Translations under genes and position numbers: made by a program
Part shown: piece after piece, positions 15,987 to 25,713 of the stretch
Layout of the letters: the number at the start of each line of letters is the position of its first letter
How positions within the stretch are numbered: position 1 is the first letter of the stretch
From: CAADGU01 sp964581605
GTDB taxonomy: Bacteria > Chloroflexota > Anaerolineae > Promineifilales > Promineifilaceae
Direction of reading: 5' to 3'
Assembly (NCBI GenBank): GCA_964581605.1
Contig: CAZOPF010000009.1
Location: 27,052-91,051 of the forward strand
DNA: 64,000 nucleotides
The notes under the pieces: model-generated
What the model saw: the letters and a program-made list of their open reading frames with translations, nothing else
What the model was told of the DNA's origin: nothing
Databases searched by the model: none

Positions 15987-18524
15987 ATGGCATTGCCCCA
16001 AACCAAATTGAACAATTTCTGGAATCACCAACGCACGGCCGTTTTTGCCGTTTTTGCATATGCTGGCCTCACCGTGTTGATGACCTGGCCATTAACCGCC
16101 CAACTCGGCACCCACATTCCCGGCCAGGTCGGCGATTCATTCATGCACCTGTGGACATTTCATTTTGTCAAGGATGCTCTCCTCAACGGACAATCTCCCT
16201 ACTTCACCGATCAGCTCTTCTATCCTGTTGGCGTGACCCTTGTCTACCACAACATCGCCTGGGTAAATATCGCCATCTGGTTCATACTGCAAACCCTGGT
16301 GAGCGATATAACGGCTTACACACTGATGATTATGGGGGTGTTTGTATTCAATGGGTTTGCCACCTTCCTGTTTGCCAGGGAGCTGTTTCAGGAAACAAAG
16401 GCAGCCTTTTTGTCTGGATTAGTCTGTGCGTTTTGGCCTTACATTCTGGCCCAACAAGATACGCCTAACCTGATTTTTATAGCCTGGGTACCTCTGGCAT
16501 TGTTGAGTTTACGGCGGATGTTTGCCAACGGCCGTCTCCGCCATGCTCTCCTGTCTGCCCTTTTCATCACCCTCACCGGCATCACCCGTTGGCAGGTTCT
16601 GCTGATGGCCGCCCCACTCATTGGCTTTTATATTCTCTATGAGTTAGGGCGGGGCAGGGCTGCTCGCTCACGGCACACAGTGAAGTTGCTCGCCCTTATT
16701 GGGCTGCTCACCATCCTCGGCTTAACGCCACTACTTTTGCCCATCCTCTATAACCAGTTCACCCGCACCGATCCTACAGAGCTATTTTTAGAAGAAGAGG
16801 TTTTTAGTACAGATTTATTGGGGTTTTTTCTGCCCAGCCACTATCACCCGCTTTGGGGCAAATATCTGTTTGATGCGGCCTGGCAGCTATCTGGCAATGT
16901 CCTTTACACCCCATTCCTGGGATTCACCACCCTGATTCTGGCGGGAATTGGAGTGGTAAAAAGCTGGAAAAGTTCGCGTTTCTGGCTGTTCATCGCCTTG
17001 TTTTATGCGCTGTGGGCATTGGGGGGAACACTCTATGTGAACGGCCGTGCCCTCATGCCACTACCCTATGCCCTGGCTGAAAACTCTTTCATCATGCAGA
17101 CCATCCGTTTTCCAGAGCGACTCAACGTGATATTGAGCATCCCCATGGCCATCCTGGCCGGGTATGGAGCGCTGGCCCTGCTCCGCCAGCCGCGCCTAAA
17201 CACACGCCGCACCTGGGTTATTGGTGGGTTGTGCCTGCTCATTCTGGCTGAGTACATCGTCACCTATCCCACATTGGAAATAGCCACACCAGATTGGTAT
17301 GAAACAATCAGCGAAGAGCCGGGTGATTTTGGCATATTGGATATTCCCATGAACATGCGCAAGATTTTTGGCAAGGAGTACATGGTGTATCAACTGGTTC
17401 ACCAACGGCCGCTCGTCGAAGGGCATGTTTCTCGGCCTCCTGGTGAAGCGTATCGCTTTATTGAAAGCGTCCCCTTGTTGGCCCAAAGCCGCAACCAGAA
17501 AATGCCGCCAGCGGCCGTACCCAACGTCTCCGCCCAACTGCGGCAATTGGCCGCGGCCAACATTCGCTACCTCATCTTGCACAAAGAATACTTGCGCGAA
17601 ACGGAGCTACAGGCCTGGCGCGACTGGTTAATCATTCCACCCTGGCATGAAGATGATGAACTGGTTGTGTATCGTACCGATGACGTTCACATTGACGATG
17701 AGATGCCCATTCGCTATCTATTGGCGAACGTTGGCGAGGTACAGGGGCAGTTTGGGCTGATAGCCGCCACAATTTCCCCAGAACAAACCAGACAGGGCGG
17801 ATGGGTGAATGTGGCGGCACAGTGGGGTAGCGAAACGGCCGTCACCCAAAACTACAACGCCTGTCTCACCCTGACGTCAGAATCAACCCCCCCGCTCACC
17901 GTCTACTGCGGCCCCCCTTCGCCCACATGGCCTACCGCCAACTGGCAGGCCAACGAACTTGTCCACGCCCTTTATCAATTTCAGGTATCGCCTGAGTGGA
18001 GTCCCGGTATTTACCAGCTAAATGTGACGCTGGAAGATGTAAACGGGCAGCCAATGGGGCAGCCAACGGCCGTTGGCACGCTGCACATTGAAGGCATCAC
18101 CCGCCAGTTCACCCCTCCCGATCCGCAATTTGCCACAAACGTCAACTGGCAAAACCTCATCACCCTGGTCGGTTATGATTTGCAAACCGAAACCGGGCAG
18201 CTAAACCTGACCCTCTATTGGCAAGCCCTGGCCGCAATGGATACTACCTATAAATTTTTTGTGCATTTGCTGGACCCGGCCTCCGGCGAAATTGTTGCCC
18301 AGGCTGACTTTGTCTCCCAAAATTGGCAATATCCCACCAACTGGTGGGCAGAAGGGGAATATATCCCGGATCCAATCACAATCCCCATTCAGGAGTTACC
18401 CGCCGGCCGCTACCAGATCAGGCTCGGCATGTATAATCCAGACACAGGCGCCCGCTTGCATCTGGTCGCCAACGGTCTGGAATTGCCCGATGACGCATAC
18501 CTCCTGCACACCATAGAAAGATAA
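15987..18524 (+). CDS. Large polytopic membrane protein, GT-C-like
   Basis: An 845-residue protein. The first 460 residues form about ten membrane helices with an early acidic loop (THIPGQVGDSFMHLW), the layout of GT-C glycosyltransferases and YfhO-like proteins that use lipid-linked sugars. The remaining half is soluble and probably extracytoplasmic, with a beta-rich C-terminus (NLTLYWQALAAMDTTYKFFV, LPAGRYQIRLGMYNPDTG). The start is the ATG at 15987; ACAAT lies 8 bases upstream and there is no clear ribosome site. The donor and acceptor are unknown, and the enzyme class is inferred from topology. Confidence 0.65.
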   Translation: MALPQTKLNNFWNHQRTAVFAVFAYAGLTVLMTWPLTAQLGTHIPGQVGDSFMHLWTFHFVKDALLNGQSPYFTDQLFYPVGVTLVYHNIAWVNIAIWFILQTLVSDITAYTLMIMGVFVFNGFATFLFARELFQETKAAFLSGLVCAFWPYILAQQDTPNLIFIAWVPLALLSLRRMFANGRLRHALLSALFITLTGITRWQVLLMAAPLIGFYILYELGRGRAARSRHTVKLLALIGLLTILGLTPLLLPILYNQFTRTDPTELFLEEEVFSTDLLGFFLPSHYHPLWGKYLFDAAWQLSGNVLYTPFLGFTTLILAGIGVVKSWKSSRFWLFIALFYALWALGGTLYVNGRALMPLPYALAENSFIMQTIRFPERLNVILSIPMAILAGYGALALLRQPRLNTRRTWVIGGLCLLILAEYIVTYPTLEIATPDWYETISEEPGDFGILDIPMNMRKIFGKEYMVYQLVHQRPLVEGHVSRPPGEAYRFIESVPLLAQSRNQKMPPAAVPNVSAQLRQLAAANIRYLILHKEYLRETELQAWRDWLIIPPWHEDDELVVYRTDDVHIDDEMPIRYLLANVGEVQGQFGLIAATISPEQTRQGGWVNVAAQWGSETAVTQNYNACLTLTSESTPPLTVYCGPPSPTWPTANWQANELVHALYQFQVSPEWSPGIYQLNVTLEDVNGQPMGQPTAVGTLHIEGITRQFTPPDPQFATNVNWQNLITLVGYDLQTETGQLNLTLYWQALAAMDTTYKFFVHLLDPASGEIVAQADFVSQNWQYPTNWWAEGEYIPDPITIPIQELPAGRYQIRLGMYNPDTGARLHLVANGLELPDDAYLLHTIER

Positions 18525-18665
18525 TACCCGTTTGAAAACAGATTCAACGCCAAGATACAAAGGGGCAAAAACACAAAGAATTTTTATAGAGTTCGCCGCC
18601 TCAGATGCGAACAGCGGGCCTCTGAGGAACACCCCCTCCTCACCCCACAAACCTTGTTTGATACA
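18525..18665. repeat. Spacer with CGCAAAG-like word
   Basis: Contains caacgccaagatacaaaggg followed by related words, resembling the CGCAAAGACGCAAAG element that lies inside the MBOAT gene at 34886-34929. Converging genes flank it. There is no clear terminator stem with a T-run. Confidence 0.45.
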
Positions 18666-19688
18666 CTAGCCACTTGGGATCAACAACACCTTCCCCTTGT
18701 TCTTGCGGTTATGCAGGTAGTGATGGGCCAGAGGCGCGTCGGCAAAAGGGAAAGTGGTATCAATATGGGGGCGGAAAAGGGCATCGTCGTACCAGGTGAT
18801 TATTTGTTGTAGATACGGCCGTAACATGGCCGACTGCCCCCACAAATGGTGCAAATCCACGCCAATCACCGCCTTGTTGTCCCGCATCAGGCGGAACGTG
18901 GAGTAAAACGGCAGCATCACCGCCCCCCGCCAATAGTGCCGCCGGGAACGAACTTTACCGGGGGCCATACTCGACATGCCCACATGCACCAACCGGCCCG
19001 TAGGCATCACCAACCGGTAATTTTTCGGCCAATGGATTCCACCCAACGAATCCAACACCATTTGGACGCCACGCCCACCGGTCAAATCCATCACCACCCG
19101 TTCATAATCAAAATTGCGATAATCAATGGGATGGTTCAGGCCGCGTTCTGCCAAAAAGGCATGCTTCTCTGGCGAGGCCGTGCCATACGTTTCCGCGCCC
19201 AGGATACGGCAGACATCCAACGCCGCCACGCCCAGCCCACCGCCCACATTGTGGATGAGTACACGATCTCCTGCTCGCAAAGCCCCCATGACCACCAGCG
19301 CCAGATAGGCCAGCATATAATTGACGGGCAGCGCGGCCGCGTCTTCCATGCTCATCCAATCCAGCTTTTTGAAGACCTGGCGGTAGGGCACACAAACCGT
19401 ATCGCTGTAACCGCCATACTGAGTCAGCGCCAGCACCGCATCCCCTTCTTTGAGCGTGGGCACACCCTGAGCTACCAGATCAATCACCCCGGCCACTTCC
19501 AGGCCGGGCACAAAAGGGAGGGACGGCGCAGCGCGATCCAGCCCCATGCGGCCCATAAGATCAGCAAAACAAACGCCGGCCGCTTGCACGCGAATACGTA
19601 CTTCGCCAGTGCGGGGAATGGGGTCAGGCGCGGTCTGTAATTTGAGGGTTTCCGGGGGGCCGGCTTTGCTGATCCAGATTTGCTGCAT
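18666..19688 (-). CDS. MDR-type NAD(P)H-quinone reductase-like oxidoreductase
   Basis: A 340-residue medium-chain dehydrogenase/reductase. The N-terminal GroES-like domain has AGVCFADLMGRMG and PFVPGLEVAG, and the Rossmann domain has VLIHNVGGGLGVAALDVCRI. It lacks the catalytic zinc ligands of alcohol dehydrogenases, placing it with the quinone reductase/VAT-1 group that reduces quinones or enones with NADPH. The start was taken as the ATG at 19688 (MQQIWISKAG); a TTG two codons upstream lies in a repeat. It is monocistronic. Confidence 0.85.
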   Translation of the reverse strand: MQQIWISKAGPPETLKLQTAPDPIPRTGEVRIRVQAAGVCFADLMGRMGLDRAAPSLPFVPGLEVAGVIDLVAQGVPTLKEGDAVLALTQYGGYSDTVCVPYRQVFKKLDWMSMEDAAALPVNYMLAYLALVVMGALRAGDRVLIHNVGGGLGVAALDVCRILGAETYGTASPEKHAFLAERGLNHPIDYRNFDYERVVMDLTGGRGVQMVLDSLGGIHWPKNYRLVMPTGRLVHVGMSSMAPGKVRSRRHYWRGAVMLPFYSTFRLMRDNKAVIGVDLHHLWGQSAMLRPYLQQIITWYDDALFRPHIDTTFPFADAPLAHHYLHNRKNKGKVLLIPSG

Positions 19689-19986
19689 ACTCAACTTTCA
19701 AAAGTTCAACCCTTAAAAAAGTTCAACTTTTTAGAGAAGTTGAACTTTTCTAGAATTTTCCACCTGGCAAGTATAGCGTTAAAATGGGGGTGGGCACAGC
19801 ACAGTACAGATTGGGGAGTGTCTGGCCTGGTAACGGGTACTAGAATAGGAAAGATGGCCCAGTGCTTGATGAATGGTCAAGAGAGTGAACAGTAAACAGT
19901 AAACACAGTAGACTGCTCACTGTTCACTGTCCACTGTTCACTTTTATTTTACAGTTGGCAATGCAGTAATAACCAGAGTTTGCCAT
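19689..19986. repeat. Spacer with two iterated-word hairpins
   Basis: 19689-19753 repeats AAAGTTCAAC words and their complement (aaaaaagttcaacttttt, agaagttgaacttttc). 19877-19945 repeats GTGAACAGTAAACAGT and then its complement (ctgctcactgttcactgtcc). The 298 bases between the oxidoreductase and the hybrid kinase hold no supported gene; the open frame at 19680-19895 is made of these repeats. Confidence 0.65.
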
Positions 19987-22011
19987 ATGTTGAATCCGTT
20001 GTTAGCAGCACAGTTAAGAGAGTTTGGTCTGGAGGATGGGCAGACACCTGACGCAGAGACGTGGGCCGTACTGCTGGCGCGTGTTAGCCAGACATATGGG
20101 CAGCGGGCGGCAGAGCAAGATCGTTTGCAGGCCGTGCTGGATAATGTGGCTGATGCGATTATTACGTTTGATGAACACGGCCGTATTGAATGGTTCAACC
20201 GTGCCGCCGAGCAAATGTTTGGTTATCGGGCTGTGGAGGTAATTGGCGCGGATTTGGAACTGCTGCTGCCAAACCGTGACCGCTACCAGATTGAGCAAGA
20301 TGCGCTGGCGCTGCAAACGGACAAACAAGACGGCCGTGCCGACATCGTGAGTATTCGCAACGAAATTGCCGGGCAACGGCAGGACGGCAGCCTCTTCCCG
20401 CTCGACTTCACCATCAGCCAGATGATGGTACAGGGAGAGCGCCAGTTTATTGCCATTGCCCGTGACATTACAACCCGCAAAGAGGCGGAGCAGGCAATTT
20501 GGGCAGCGAAGGATGCGGCCGAGGCGGCCAATCTCGCAAAAACCCAATTTTTAGCCAACACCAGCCACGAGATTCGCACCCCATTAAACGCCATTGTGGG
20601 GCTGACCAGCCTGCTGCTGGATACGGAATTGACGCCTGACCAGCAGACGTTTGTGGAGATTGCTCGACGCAGCAGCCATACGCTGCTGGCTATTTTGAAT
20701 GATATTTTAGACCTGTCGCGGATTGAAGCGCGGCAGTTGTCGTTGGAGTTACGGCCGTACCACCTGCGGGCCAGTGTGAATGAAGTCCTCAATTTGCTCA
20801 AGACCAATGCCGATGAAAAGAAACTGAAGTTGGAAGCGCGTTTTGCGCCCGATGTGCCCCAGGTGTTTGTGGGGGATGGCGACCGGCTGCGGCAGGTGTT
20901 GCTGAATCTGGTGAGCAACGCCATCAAATTTACCCATATCGGGGCGATTTTGGTGCAGGTAGACGGCCGTTACCTGGACCCTACCACCTATGAAATTCAC
21001 TTTTCGGTGCAGGATACGGGCATTGGCCTGCCGCCCGATTACCGTGAATGGCTGTTCCAACCGTTTCATCGGGGGCACGCCGGGCGCAGTCGCCGCTACA
21101 GTGGCGCGGGGCTGGGGCTGACCATTTCGCAGCGGTTGGTGGAATTGATGGGCGGGCGCATTTGGGCGGAGAGCGCGTCGGGCAAAGGCTCTAACTTTCA
21201 CGTTTCCATTCCCAGCCCGGTGACAGAGCAGCCCTTACCCACCGCGCCGACATGGGAACGGGTGCGGCCGTTTGACCCCGATATGGCCCAACAACTCCCC
21301 CTGCGCATTTTGGTGGCCGAGGACAACATTACCAACCAGAAGGTGATGGTTTGGATGTTGGAGCATCTGGGCTACCGGCCAGATGTGGCGGGCAATGGGC
21401 TGGAAGTGTTAACCCTCCTGCAACGCCACCCGTATGATGTGATTTTGATGGATTTGCACATGCCAGAGATGGACGGCCGTATCACCACCCAGACCATCCG
21501 CGCCACTTTGCCAGCAGAGGAACAGCCCTGGATTATTGCCGTTACGGCCGATGTGCTGCACGAAAGCCGCCAGGATATTCTGGCCGATGGGCTGAATGAT
21601 TTTCTGAGCAAACCGTTGCAAGCAGAGATGCTGATTACGGCGTTATGCCGCTACCCGACGGCCCAGGTGAGTAGCGAAGCCCAGACGTGGCCCGTTGACC
21701 GCGCCCTGCTCAACCAGGTGACGGGCGGAGATAGTGCCCGGTTAGCGGAGCTGATGCACATTTTCCAGAGTGAAAGTGACCAGTTATTGGCGCAGTTGCA
21801 CACGGCCGTAGCCACCGATGACCTGGAAACGGCCCGCCACATGGCTCACGCCCTCAAGGGAAGCTGCGCCACAATGGGCATGGTTTCGTTGGAGCCGTTG
21901 TTCCGCGAGATTGAAACGATGGCCCGCCACCGCGACCAATATATTGCCGCCAAAGTGACGATGGCGATTGCCGAGTATGACCGGGTGCTGCTGGCGATGC
22001 GTAATGGGTGA
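19987..22011 (+). CDS. Hybrid histidine kinase (PAS-HisKA-HATPase-REC-Hpt)
   Basis: A 674-residue soluble hybrid kinase with a complete phosphorelay. PAS at about 45-165 (LDNVADAIITFDEHGRIEWF); HisKA with His194 in NTSHEIRTPLNAI; HATPase with LLNLVSNAIKFTH and a GAGLGLTISQ lid; receiver with Asp489 in ILMDLHMPEMDG; and C-terminal Hpt with His621 in HMAHALKGS. No membrane helix is seen, so it senses a cytoplasmic signal or uses the PAS cofactor. No cognate output regulator lies nearby. The domain call is secure and the stimulus is unknown. Confidence 0.93.
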   Translation: MLNPLLAAQLREFGLEDGQTPDAETWAVLLARVSQTYGQRAAEQDRLQAVLDNVADAIITFDEHGRIEWFNRAAEQMFGYRAVEVIGADLELLLPNRDRYQIEQDALALQTDKQDGRADIVSIRNEIAGQRQDGSLFPLDFTISQMMVQGERQFIAIARDITTRKEAEQAIWAAKDAAEAANLAKTQFLANTSHEIRTPLNAIVGLTSLLLDTELTPDQQTFVEIARRSSHTLLAILNDILDLSRIEARQLSLELRPYHLRASVNEVLNLLKTNADEKKLKLEARFAPDVPQVFVGDGDRLRQVLLNLVSNAIKFTHIGAILVQVDGRYLDPTTYEIHFSVQDTGIGLPPDYREWLFQPFHRGHAGRSRRYSGAGLGLTISQRLVELMGGRIWAESASGKGSNFHVSIPSPVTEQPLPTAPTWERVRPFDPDMAQQLPLRILVAEDNITNQKVMVWMLEHLGYRPDVAGNGLEVLTLLQRHPYDVILMDLHMPEMDGRITTQTIRATLPAEEQPWIIAVTADVLHESRQDILADGLNDFLSKPLQAEMLITALCRYPTAQVSSEAQTWPVDRALLNQVTGGDSARLAELMHIFQSESDQLLAQLHTAVATDDLETARHMAHALKGSCATMGMVSLEPLFREIETMARHRDQYIAAKVTMAIAEYDRVLLAMRNG

Positions 22012-22076
22012 TGGGTGATGAGGGGAAGATGTGCTGAACGCCCCTGGTATGTGGCGATCTTGCCAGTATAACGGCT

Positions 22077-23348
22077 TCAGCTGATACGTTGCCGCCAATG
22101 ATCTAAATCTGACGGGGCAGCCACATGATAGGCCGCAAAACCGAGGCGACGTGCCCGTTCCCGCACTCGGCCAAATTCAGCATTTGGCTCAACGGCAATC
22201 AATACCGGGTTATAACCAGCACGGGCTAACTGATGCAGCGTCTGGCAAACCGGTTCGCTTCCCTGGGCTGTAATAACCAAAATAGTGACACCCCAACTGA
22301 GATGAGCAGTGGCTTTGGTTGCCCAGGCCGTCAGCGGCACACTGTTTTCGTTTTCAATGCGGGCCAGTCGTTCCAAAATTTTCATCAGATGATTACGGCC
22401 GTGACGGGGTGGAATGGCCGGCGGCAAAAGAGCTATAGGGTCTTCTGCACCCAACAAGATAGTCTGGCGCAGCAAACGGCCGCTTTCTTCATCAAATGCC
22501 GTGCCTTCCCCCATGGCCAGTGGGTCAATGCCATTGGTGATCAGCCCCACCGCCTGCCGTTGGTCAACCAGATGCGCGGCCAGCGAAGCGGCCACTTCAA
22601 TGGCCCACTCTATCGTGTTAGCGCGGGATTGGCGGGAATAGGAATCGGTGTGCAGGTCAAGGAGCACGGCCGTTTCCAACGAAATAGCCGGTTCATACGT
22701 CTTCACCAAAAGCTGCCGGGTATGCGCACTGGTTTTCCAATTTATCTGGCGTAAAGAGTCGCCTGAACGAAACTCGCGGATGCCCATCGGCCGTGCCGGG
22801 TCAGCAAAAAGTCGCTGGTGGCTGGCCAATACCCCAAATGGCAGGCGCGAAGGCAGCCCCAACTGAACCAACGGGGTAATGCGCGGATAAATGGTGATGT
22901 ATTCGGCCGGCAGTTGGGCGTGGCGTTCCGGCTGGATGCCAAAGAGATCGCCCATGGTCAGGCGCAGCGGGCCAATCTGGTAAAAGCCTCGCCGCCGGGC
23001 CGCAATCGTATAAGTAAGCACAACCCGTTTTTTTCGCCCCAAAGCCACCACCTCATTGATCCCCTTTCCTTGCCGCAAATAGACGGCCACGCTTTCCACC
23101 ACACGCACCCAGGGCAAAGGAATACGCCCCACATTTTCCAGGTGAATGGCTATAGTCACCGTTTCACCCCAAAAAGAATGGCTGGCATACTCCCGCCTGC
23201 TATAGAGATTTTTTATAGCGCGGGGTGTTGCCCACCGGCTCCAGATATACACCCCCAGGCAAACGTAAAGAATATAAAAAACAAAGTCCACCTGCAGGAA
23301 GAAGGCTATCACCAGGAAAATGAGGATGAGGGTGGAAAACTGGTTCAT
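22077..23348 (-). CDS. DUF58 protein (MoxR partner)
   Basis: A 423-residue protein with two N-terminal membrane helices, a beta-rich middle and the DUF58 core (GIREFRSGDSLRQINWKTSA). A vWA-like C-terminal half contains AVLLDLHTDS. DUF58 proteins are cotranscribed with MoxR ATPases and are thought to be chaperone-like partners that assemble or metallate other complexes. It lies downstream of the MoxR gene with a 47-base gap that holds an AATTATGAATTATGAA-type word hairpin at 23356-23405. No transglutaminase gene, often third in such operons, is present. Confidence 0.9.
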   Translation of the reverse strand: MNQFSTLILIFLVIAFFLQVDFVFYILYVCLGVYIWSRWATPRAIKNLYSRREYASHSFWGETVTIAIHLENVGRIPLPWVRVVESVAVYLRQGKGINEVVALGRKKRVVLTYTIAARRRGFYQIGPLRLTMGDLFGIQPERHAQLPAEYITIYPRITPLVQLGLPSRLPFGVLASHQRLFADPARPMGIREFRSGDSLRQINWKTSAHTRQLLVKTYEPAISLETAVLLDLHTDSYSRQSRANTIEWAIEVAASLAAHLVDQRQAVGLITNGIDPLAMGEGTAFDEESGRLLRQTILLGAEDPIALLPPAIPPRHGRNHLMKILERLARIENENSVPLTAWATKATAHLSWGVTILVITAQGSEPVCQTLHQLARAGYNPVLIAVEPNAEFGRVRERARRLGFAAYHVAAPSDLDHWRQRIS

Positions 23349-23395
23349 GGGGATTTATGAATCAGGAATTATGAATTATGAAACGGGTTCACAAT

Positions 23396-24340
23396 TCATA
23401 ATTCTCCTATGTCCAGCGGCGTGTCTTTGAGGATGTCGGCCAGGATGCGGGCGGTGGTGAGGCCCCGCAGGGCGCTTTCGGGGTGGATGAGGCAGCGGTG
23501 GGCCAGGAGGGATGGGGCCAGGGTTTTCACGTCGTCGGGCAGGGTGTAGTCACGGCCGTGCATGGCTGCATAAGCCTGAATCCCCCGGTACAGGGCATGG
23601 CTGCCGCGCGGGCTGGCCCCCAACACCAAATCTTTGTGGCGGCGGGTGGCAAACACCAGACGTACAATGTATTCACGCACGGTGTCATCCACATGCACCT
23701 GCCATACTTGCTGCGCCAGTTCCGGCAGGCGGCTGCCATCCACCACCTGTGCCAATGTCTCAATAGGATGTACGCCGCCCAGGTTGAGCAGCATCTGGCC
23801 TTCCGCTTTCTCATCCAGATACCCCAGGCTCACCTTCATAAAAAAGCGGTCAAGCTGCGCTTCCGGCAACGGGAACGTGCCCTCATACTCCACCGGATTT
23901 TGCGTGGCCATGACAAAAAACGGCCGTGCCAACGGATACGTCACCCCATCCACCGTCACCTGTCGCTCCCCCATCGCTTCTAGTAAAGCGGATTGGGTAC
24001 GTGGCGTAGCCCGGTTAATCTCATCGGCCAGCAAAATGTGGGTAAAGGCAGGGCCGGGGATGAAGGTGAACTTTTGCTGCTGCTGGTCAAAAATAGAGAC
24101 GCCGGTCACATCGTTGGGCAGCAGGTCGGGGGTGCATTGCAGCCGCTTAAACTGGATACCCAGGCTGACGGCGAAGGCACGCGCCAGCATCGTCTTACCC
24201 ACACCAGGCACATCTTCCAGCAGGGCGTGCCCTTCACACAACAACGCCACCGCCAGCAGTTCCAGCGCCGGCCGTTTGCCGATGATAACCCTTTCTACAT
24301 TGTCAATCAGTTGTTGGGTGAATGTCTGGATTTCTTGCAT
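23396..24340 (-). CDS. MoxR family AAA+ ATPase
   Basis: A 314-residue AAA+ ATPase. Walker A is in EDVPGVGKTMLARAFA, Walker B is ILLADEINRATPRTQSALLEAMGE, sensor 1 is ATQNPVEYEGTFPLPEAQLDRF, and the C-terminal AAA lid is present. MoxR proteins act as chaperones for maturation of enzyme complexes together with DUF58/vWA proteins; the DUF58 gene follows directly. The start was set at the ATG at 24340 (MQEIQTFTQQ), because the 11 upstream in-frame codons come from the 31-base hairpin at 24353-24383. Confidence 0.93.
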   Translation of the reverse strand: MQEIQTFTQQLIDNVERVIIGKRPALELLAVALLCEGHALLEDVPGVGKTMLARAFAVSLGIQFKRLQCTPDLLPNDVTGVSIFDQQQQKFTFIPGPAFTHILLADEINRATPRTQSALLEAMGERQVTVDGVTYPLARPFFVMATQNPVEYEGTFPLPEAQLDRFFMKVSLGYLDEKAEGQMLLNLGGVHPIETLAQVVDGSRLPELAQQVWQVHVDDTVREYIVRLVFATRRHKDLVLGASPRGSHALYRGIQAYAAMHGRDYTLPDDVKTLAPSLLAHRCLIHPESALRGLTTARILADILKDTPLDIGEL

Positions 24341-24352
24341 GGCAGGTGAATT

Positions 24353-24383
24353 GGTAGAGACGTTGCAATGCAACGTCTCTACC
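24353..24383. repeat. Perfect 15-base inverted repeat
   Basis: ggtagagacgttgca, one base, tgcaacgtctctacc. It spans the stop codon of the nucleotidyltransferase gene and the space before moxR. There is no T-run, so it is not a standard intrinsic terminator. It resembles short palindromes dispersed in many genomes. Confidence 0.8.
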
Positions 24384-25152
24384 TTTTATTTTGCATCAAC
24401 TTCTGAATTTCATTTTCAAACCGGGTATCCGGCATATACAGGAGTTGCAGACGGCGGATAACGGCCGTGCGTGCCGCCAGATAGGCCGCTAACAATTCGC
24501 GCAAATGGGATGCCGTAGCCTTTGTATCCTGATTAAAATAAGCGGTGAGCAAACCCTGGCGTGCCGGTTCTTCTGGTGGCAGCAGCGCCAGCAGGGGTGG
24601 CAGGGTGAAATGCAGCAGCTCCAGGTAAATGGTGAACGGTTTGTCCCGGTCACCACGTAACACCTGCCGGTAAACGTCCCAAAACATCACCCAAAAGCGT
24701 TCGTCAAGCTGTTCCAGTTCGGCAGCCGTCATTCGCGCCAGCGGCAGCACCGCCTGGGCGCAGGCCGCCTGATACTGTCCTGCCCAGCCATCATAATCCT
24801 TCAAAATGCGGAGGTCTCGATCCCAGGGGTTGGGCAGCAGCGACAGCGTTTCGTACCGGTAATCCACTTTCGCGCCGTTGCTGTAGAGGGTGATGTGAAA
24901 GTACGGCCGTACATGCACCGCATCAAACGAGCGGGCGGGCACATAAGGCATCACGGAGCGCACAAACTCCCGCCGACTGGCCCAGGCGGCCTCTCTGGTC
25001 GGCTCATCGGCAAAGACCAGAGCCACATCCAGGTCAGAATAGGCGTCGTCGCGGCGACGGCCGTAAGACCCTGCCAGAAAACAAACCAGTATCGGCCGTT
25101 CGGCCAACACCCGCTGCTGCAACCGTGTAATGACCCGCTCTTGTTCAAACAT
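24379..25152 (-). CDS. Nucleotidyltransferase-domain protein
   Basis: A 257-residue protein with a Pol beta-type nucleotidyltransferase motif: FLAGSYGRRRDDAYSDLDVA gives GSxGR and the two metal-binding Asp residues, and a third acidic residue lies near VDYRYETL. The helical C-terminal half resembles aminoglycoside adenylyltransferase-like proteins. It probably transfers a nucleotide to a small molecule or protein; the substrate is unknown. The start is the ATG at 25152 (MFEQERV), because everything upstream in frame is made of TAATCGG and CCAGCCACC repeats. It lies upstream of moxR with a spacer of about 40 bases that holds a perfect hairpin. Confidence 0.8.
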   Translation of the reverse strand: MFEQERVITRLQQRVLAERPILVCFLAGSYGRRRDDAYSDLDVALVFADEPTREAAWASRREFVRSVMPYVPARSFDAVHVRPYFHITLYSNGAKVDYRYETLSLLPNPWDRDLRILKDYDGWAGQYQAACAQAVLPLARMTAAELEQLDERFWVMFWDVYRQVLRGDRDKPFTIYLELLHFTLPPLLALLPPEEPARQGLLTAYFNQDTKATASHLRELLAAYLAARTAVIRRLQLLYMPDTRFENEIQKLMQNKR

Positions 25153-25301
25153 GAACCATAATCGGTAATCGGTAATCGGTAATCGGTAATCGGAGGGGAT
25201 TATACTCCGTTTCACGTGATATAATAGGCACAATCTGAGGTTGGTGGCTGGCGGCTGGTGGTTTGTACCAGCCACCAGCCACCAATAACCAGCCACTACT
25301 C
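25153..25301. repeat. TAATCGG tandem repeat and GGTGGCTGG hairpin
   Basis: At 25155-25197 TAATCGG is repeated five times almost exactly (aatcggtaatcggtaatcgg). At 25236-25301 GGTGGCTGGCGGCTGGTGG is answered by ACCAGCCACCAGCCACC, a strong hairpin just before the ribosome site of the next gene. Between them, TATAAT at 25220-25225 is a likely -10 for the rightward genes. Confidence 0.7.
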
Positions 25302-25317
25302 ACAAGGAGAAAACAGG

Positions 25318-25713
25318 ATGCATATTCAAATCACTGATGTTTTGTATGACGCAGAAACGCATCTGGTGATGGTTGAATTTTCCAATCCATTTGGCGTGGG
25401 GGTAGGCGAGTGGCGCGGGGAAACCGCCCCTGAACGATACAGCCATCATCGCGTGGAAATTGAAACGGCCAGCCGCCTGACCTGGGGCCAGGATATTGTG
25501 CCCGCCCCAGATGAGCACTTCATCATGGACTATGACTTGAACCAATTGGTCACATTACAGGGCAAATTGGAATCAACCCAACCTGATGGTGTGGCCTATG
25601 TGCTGATTGGCGCAGCACTGGTGACGGTGAAAACCATCGGCGATCCTTTGCCCCTGGATAGTTTTGTTCGTGTTCATGCCGATAAAATCATCCTTTTCCC
25701 CTATGAAGTATAA
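25318..25713 (+). CDS. Unknown 131-residue protein
   Basis: No family was recognised. The soluble protein is probably beta-rich (MHIQITDVLYDAETHLVMVE, LVTLQGKLESTQPDGVAYVL) and has no signal peptide or Cys cluster. The ATG at 25318 follows AAGGAGA at 25304-25310, which fixes the start. It overlaps the start of the beta-helix gene by 11 bases, so the two are coupled. Confidence 0.75.
   Translation: MHIQITDVLYDAETHLVMVEFSNPFGVGVGEWRGETAPERYSHHRVEIETASRLTWGQDIVPAPDEHFIMDYDLNQLVTLQGKLESTQPDGVAYVLIGAALVTVKTIGDPLPLDSFVRVHADKIILFPYEV

Noticed and set aside
18537..18600. Possible tRNA or small RNA in the spacer
   Set aside because: No cloverleaf or TTC-loop consensus; the sequence is explained by degenerate CGCAAAG words.
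24353..24383. 31-base perfect palindrome as an intrinsic terminator
   Set aside because: No T-run follows the stem on either strand and it overlaps a stop codon within a same-strand gene series.
25155..25197. Five TAATCGG copies as a CRISPR or phage attachment site
   Set aside because: The units are 7 bases with no spacers, and no cas or integrase gene is present. They belong to the iterated-word elements.
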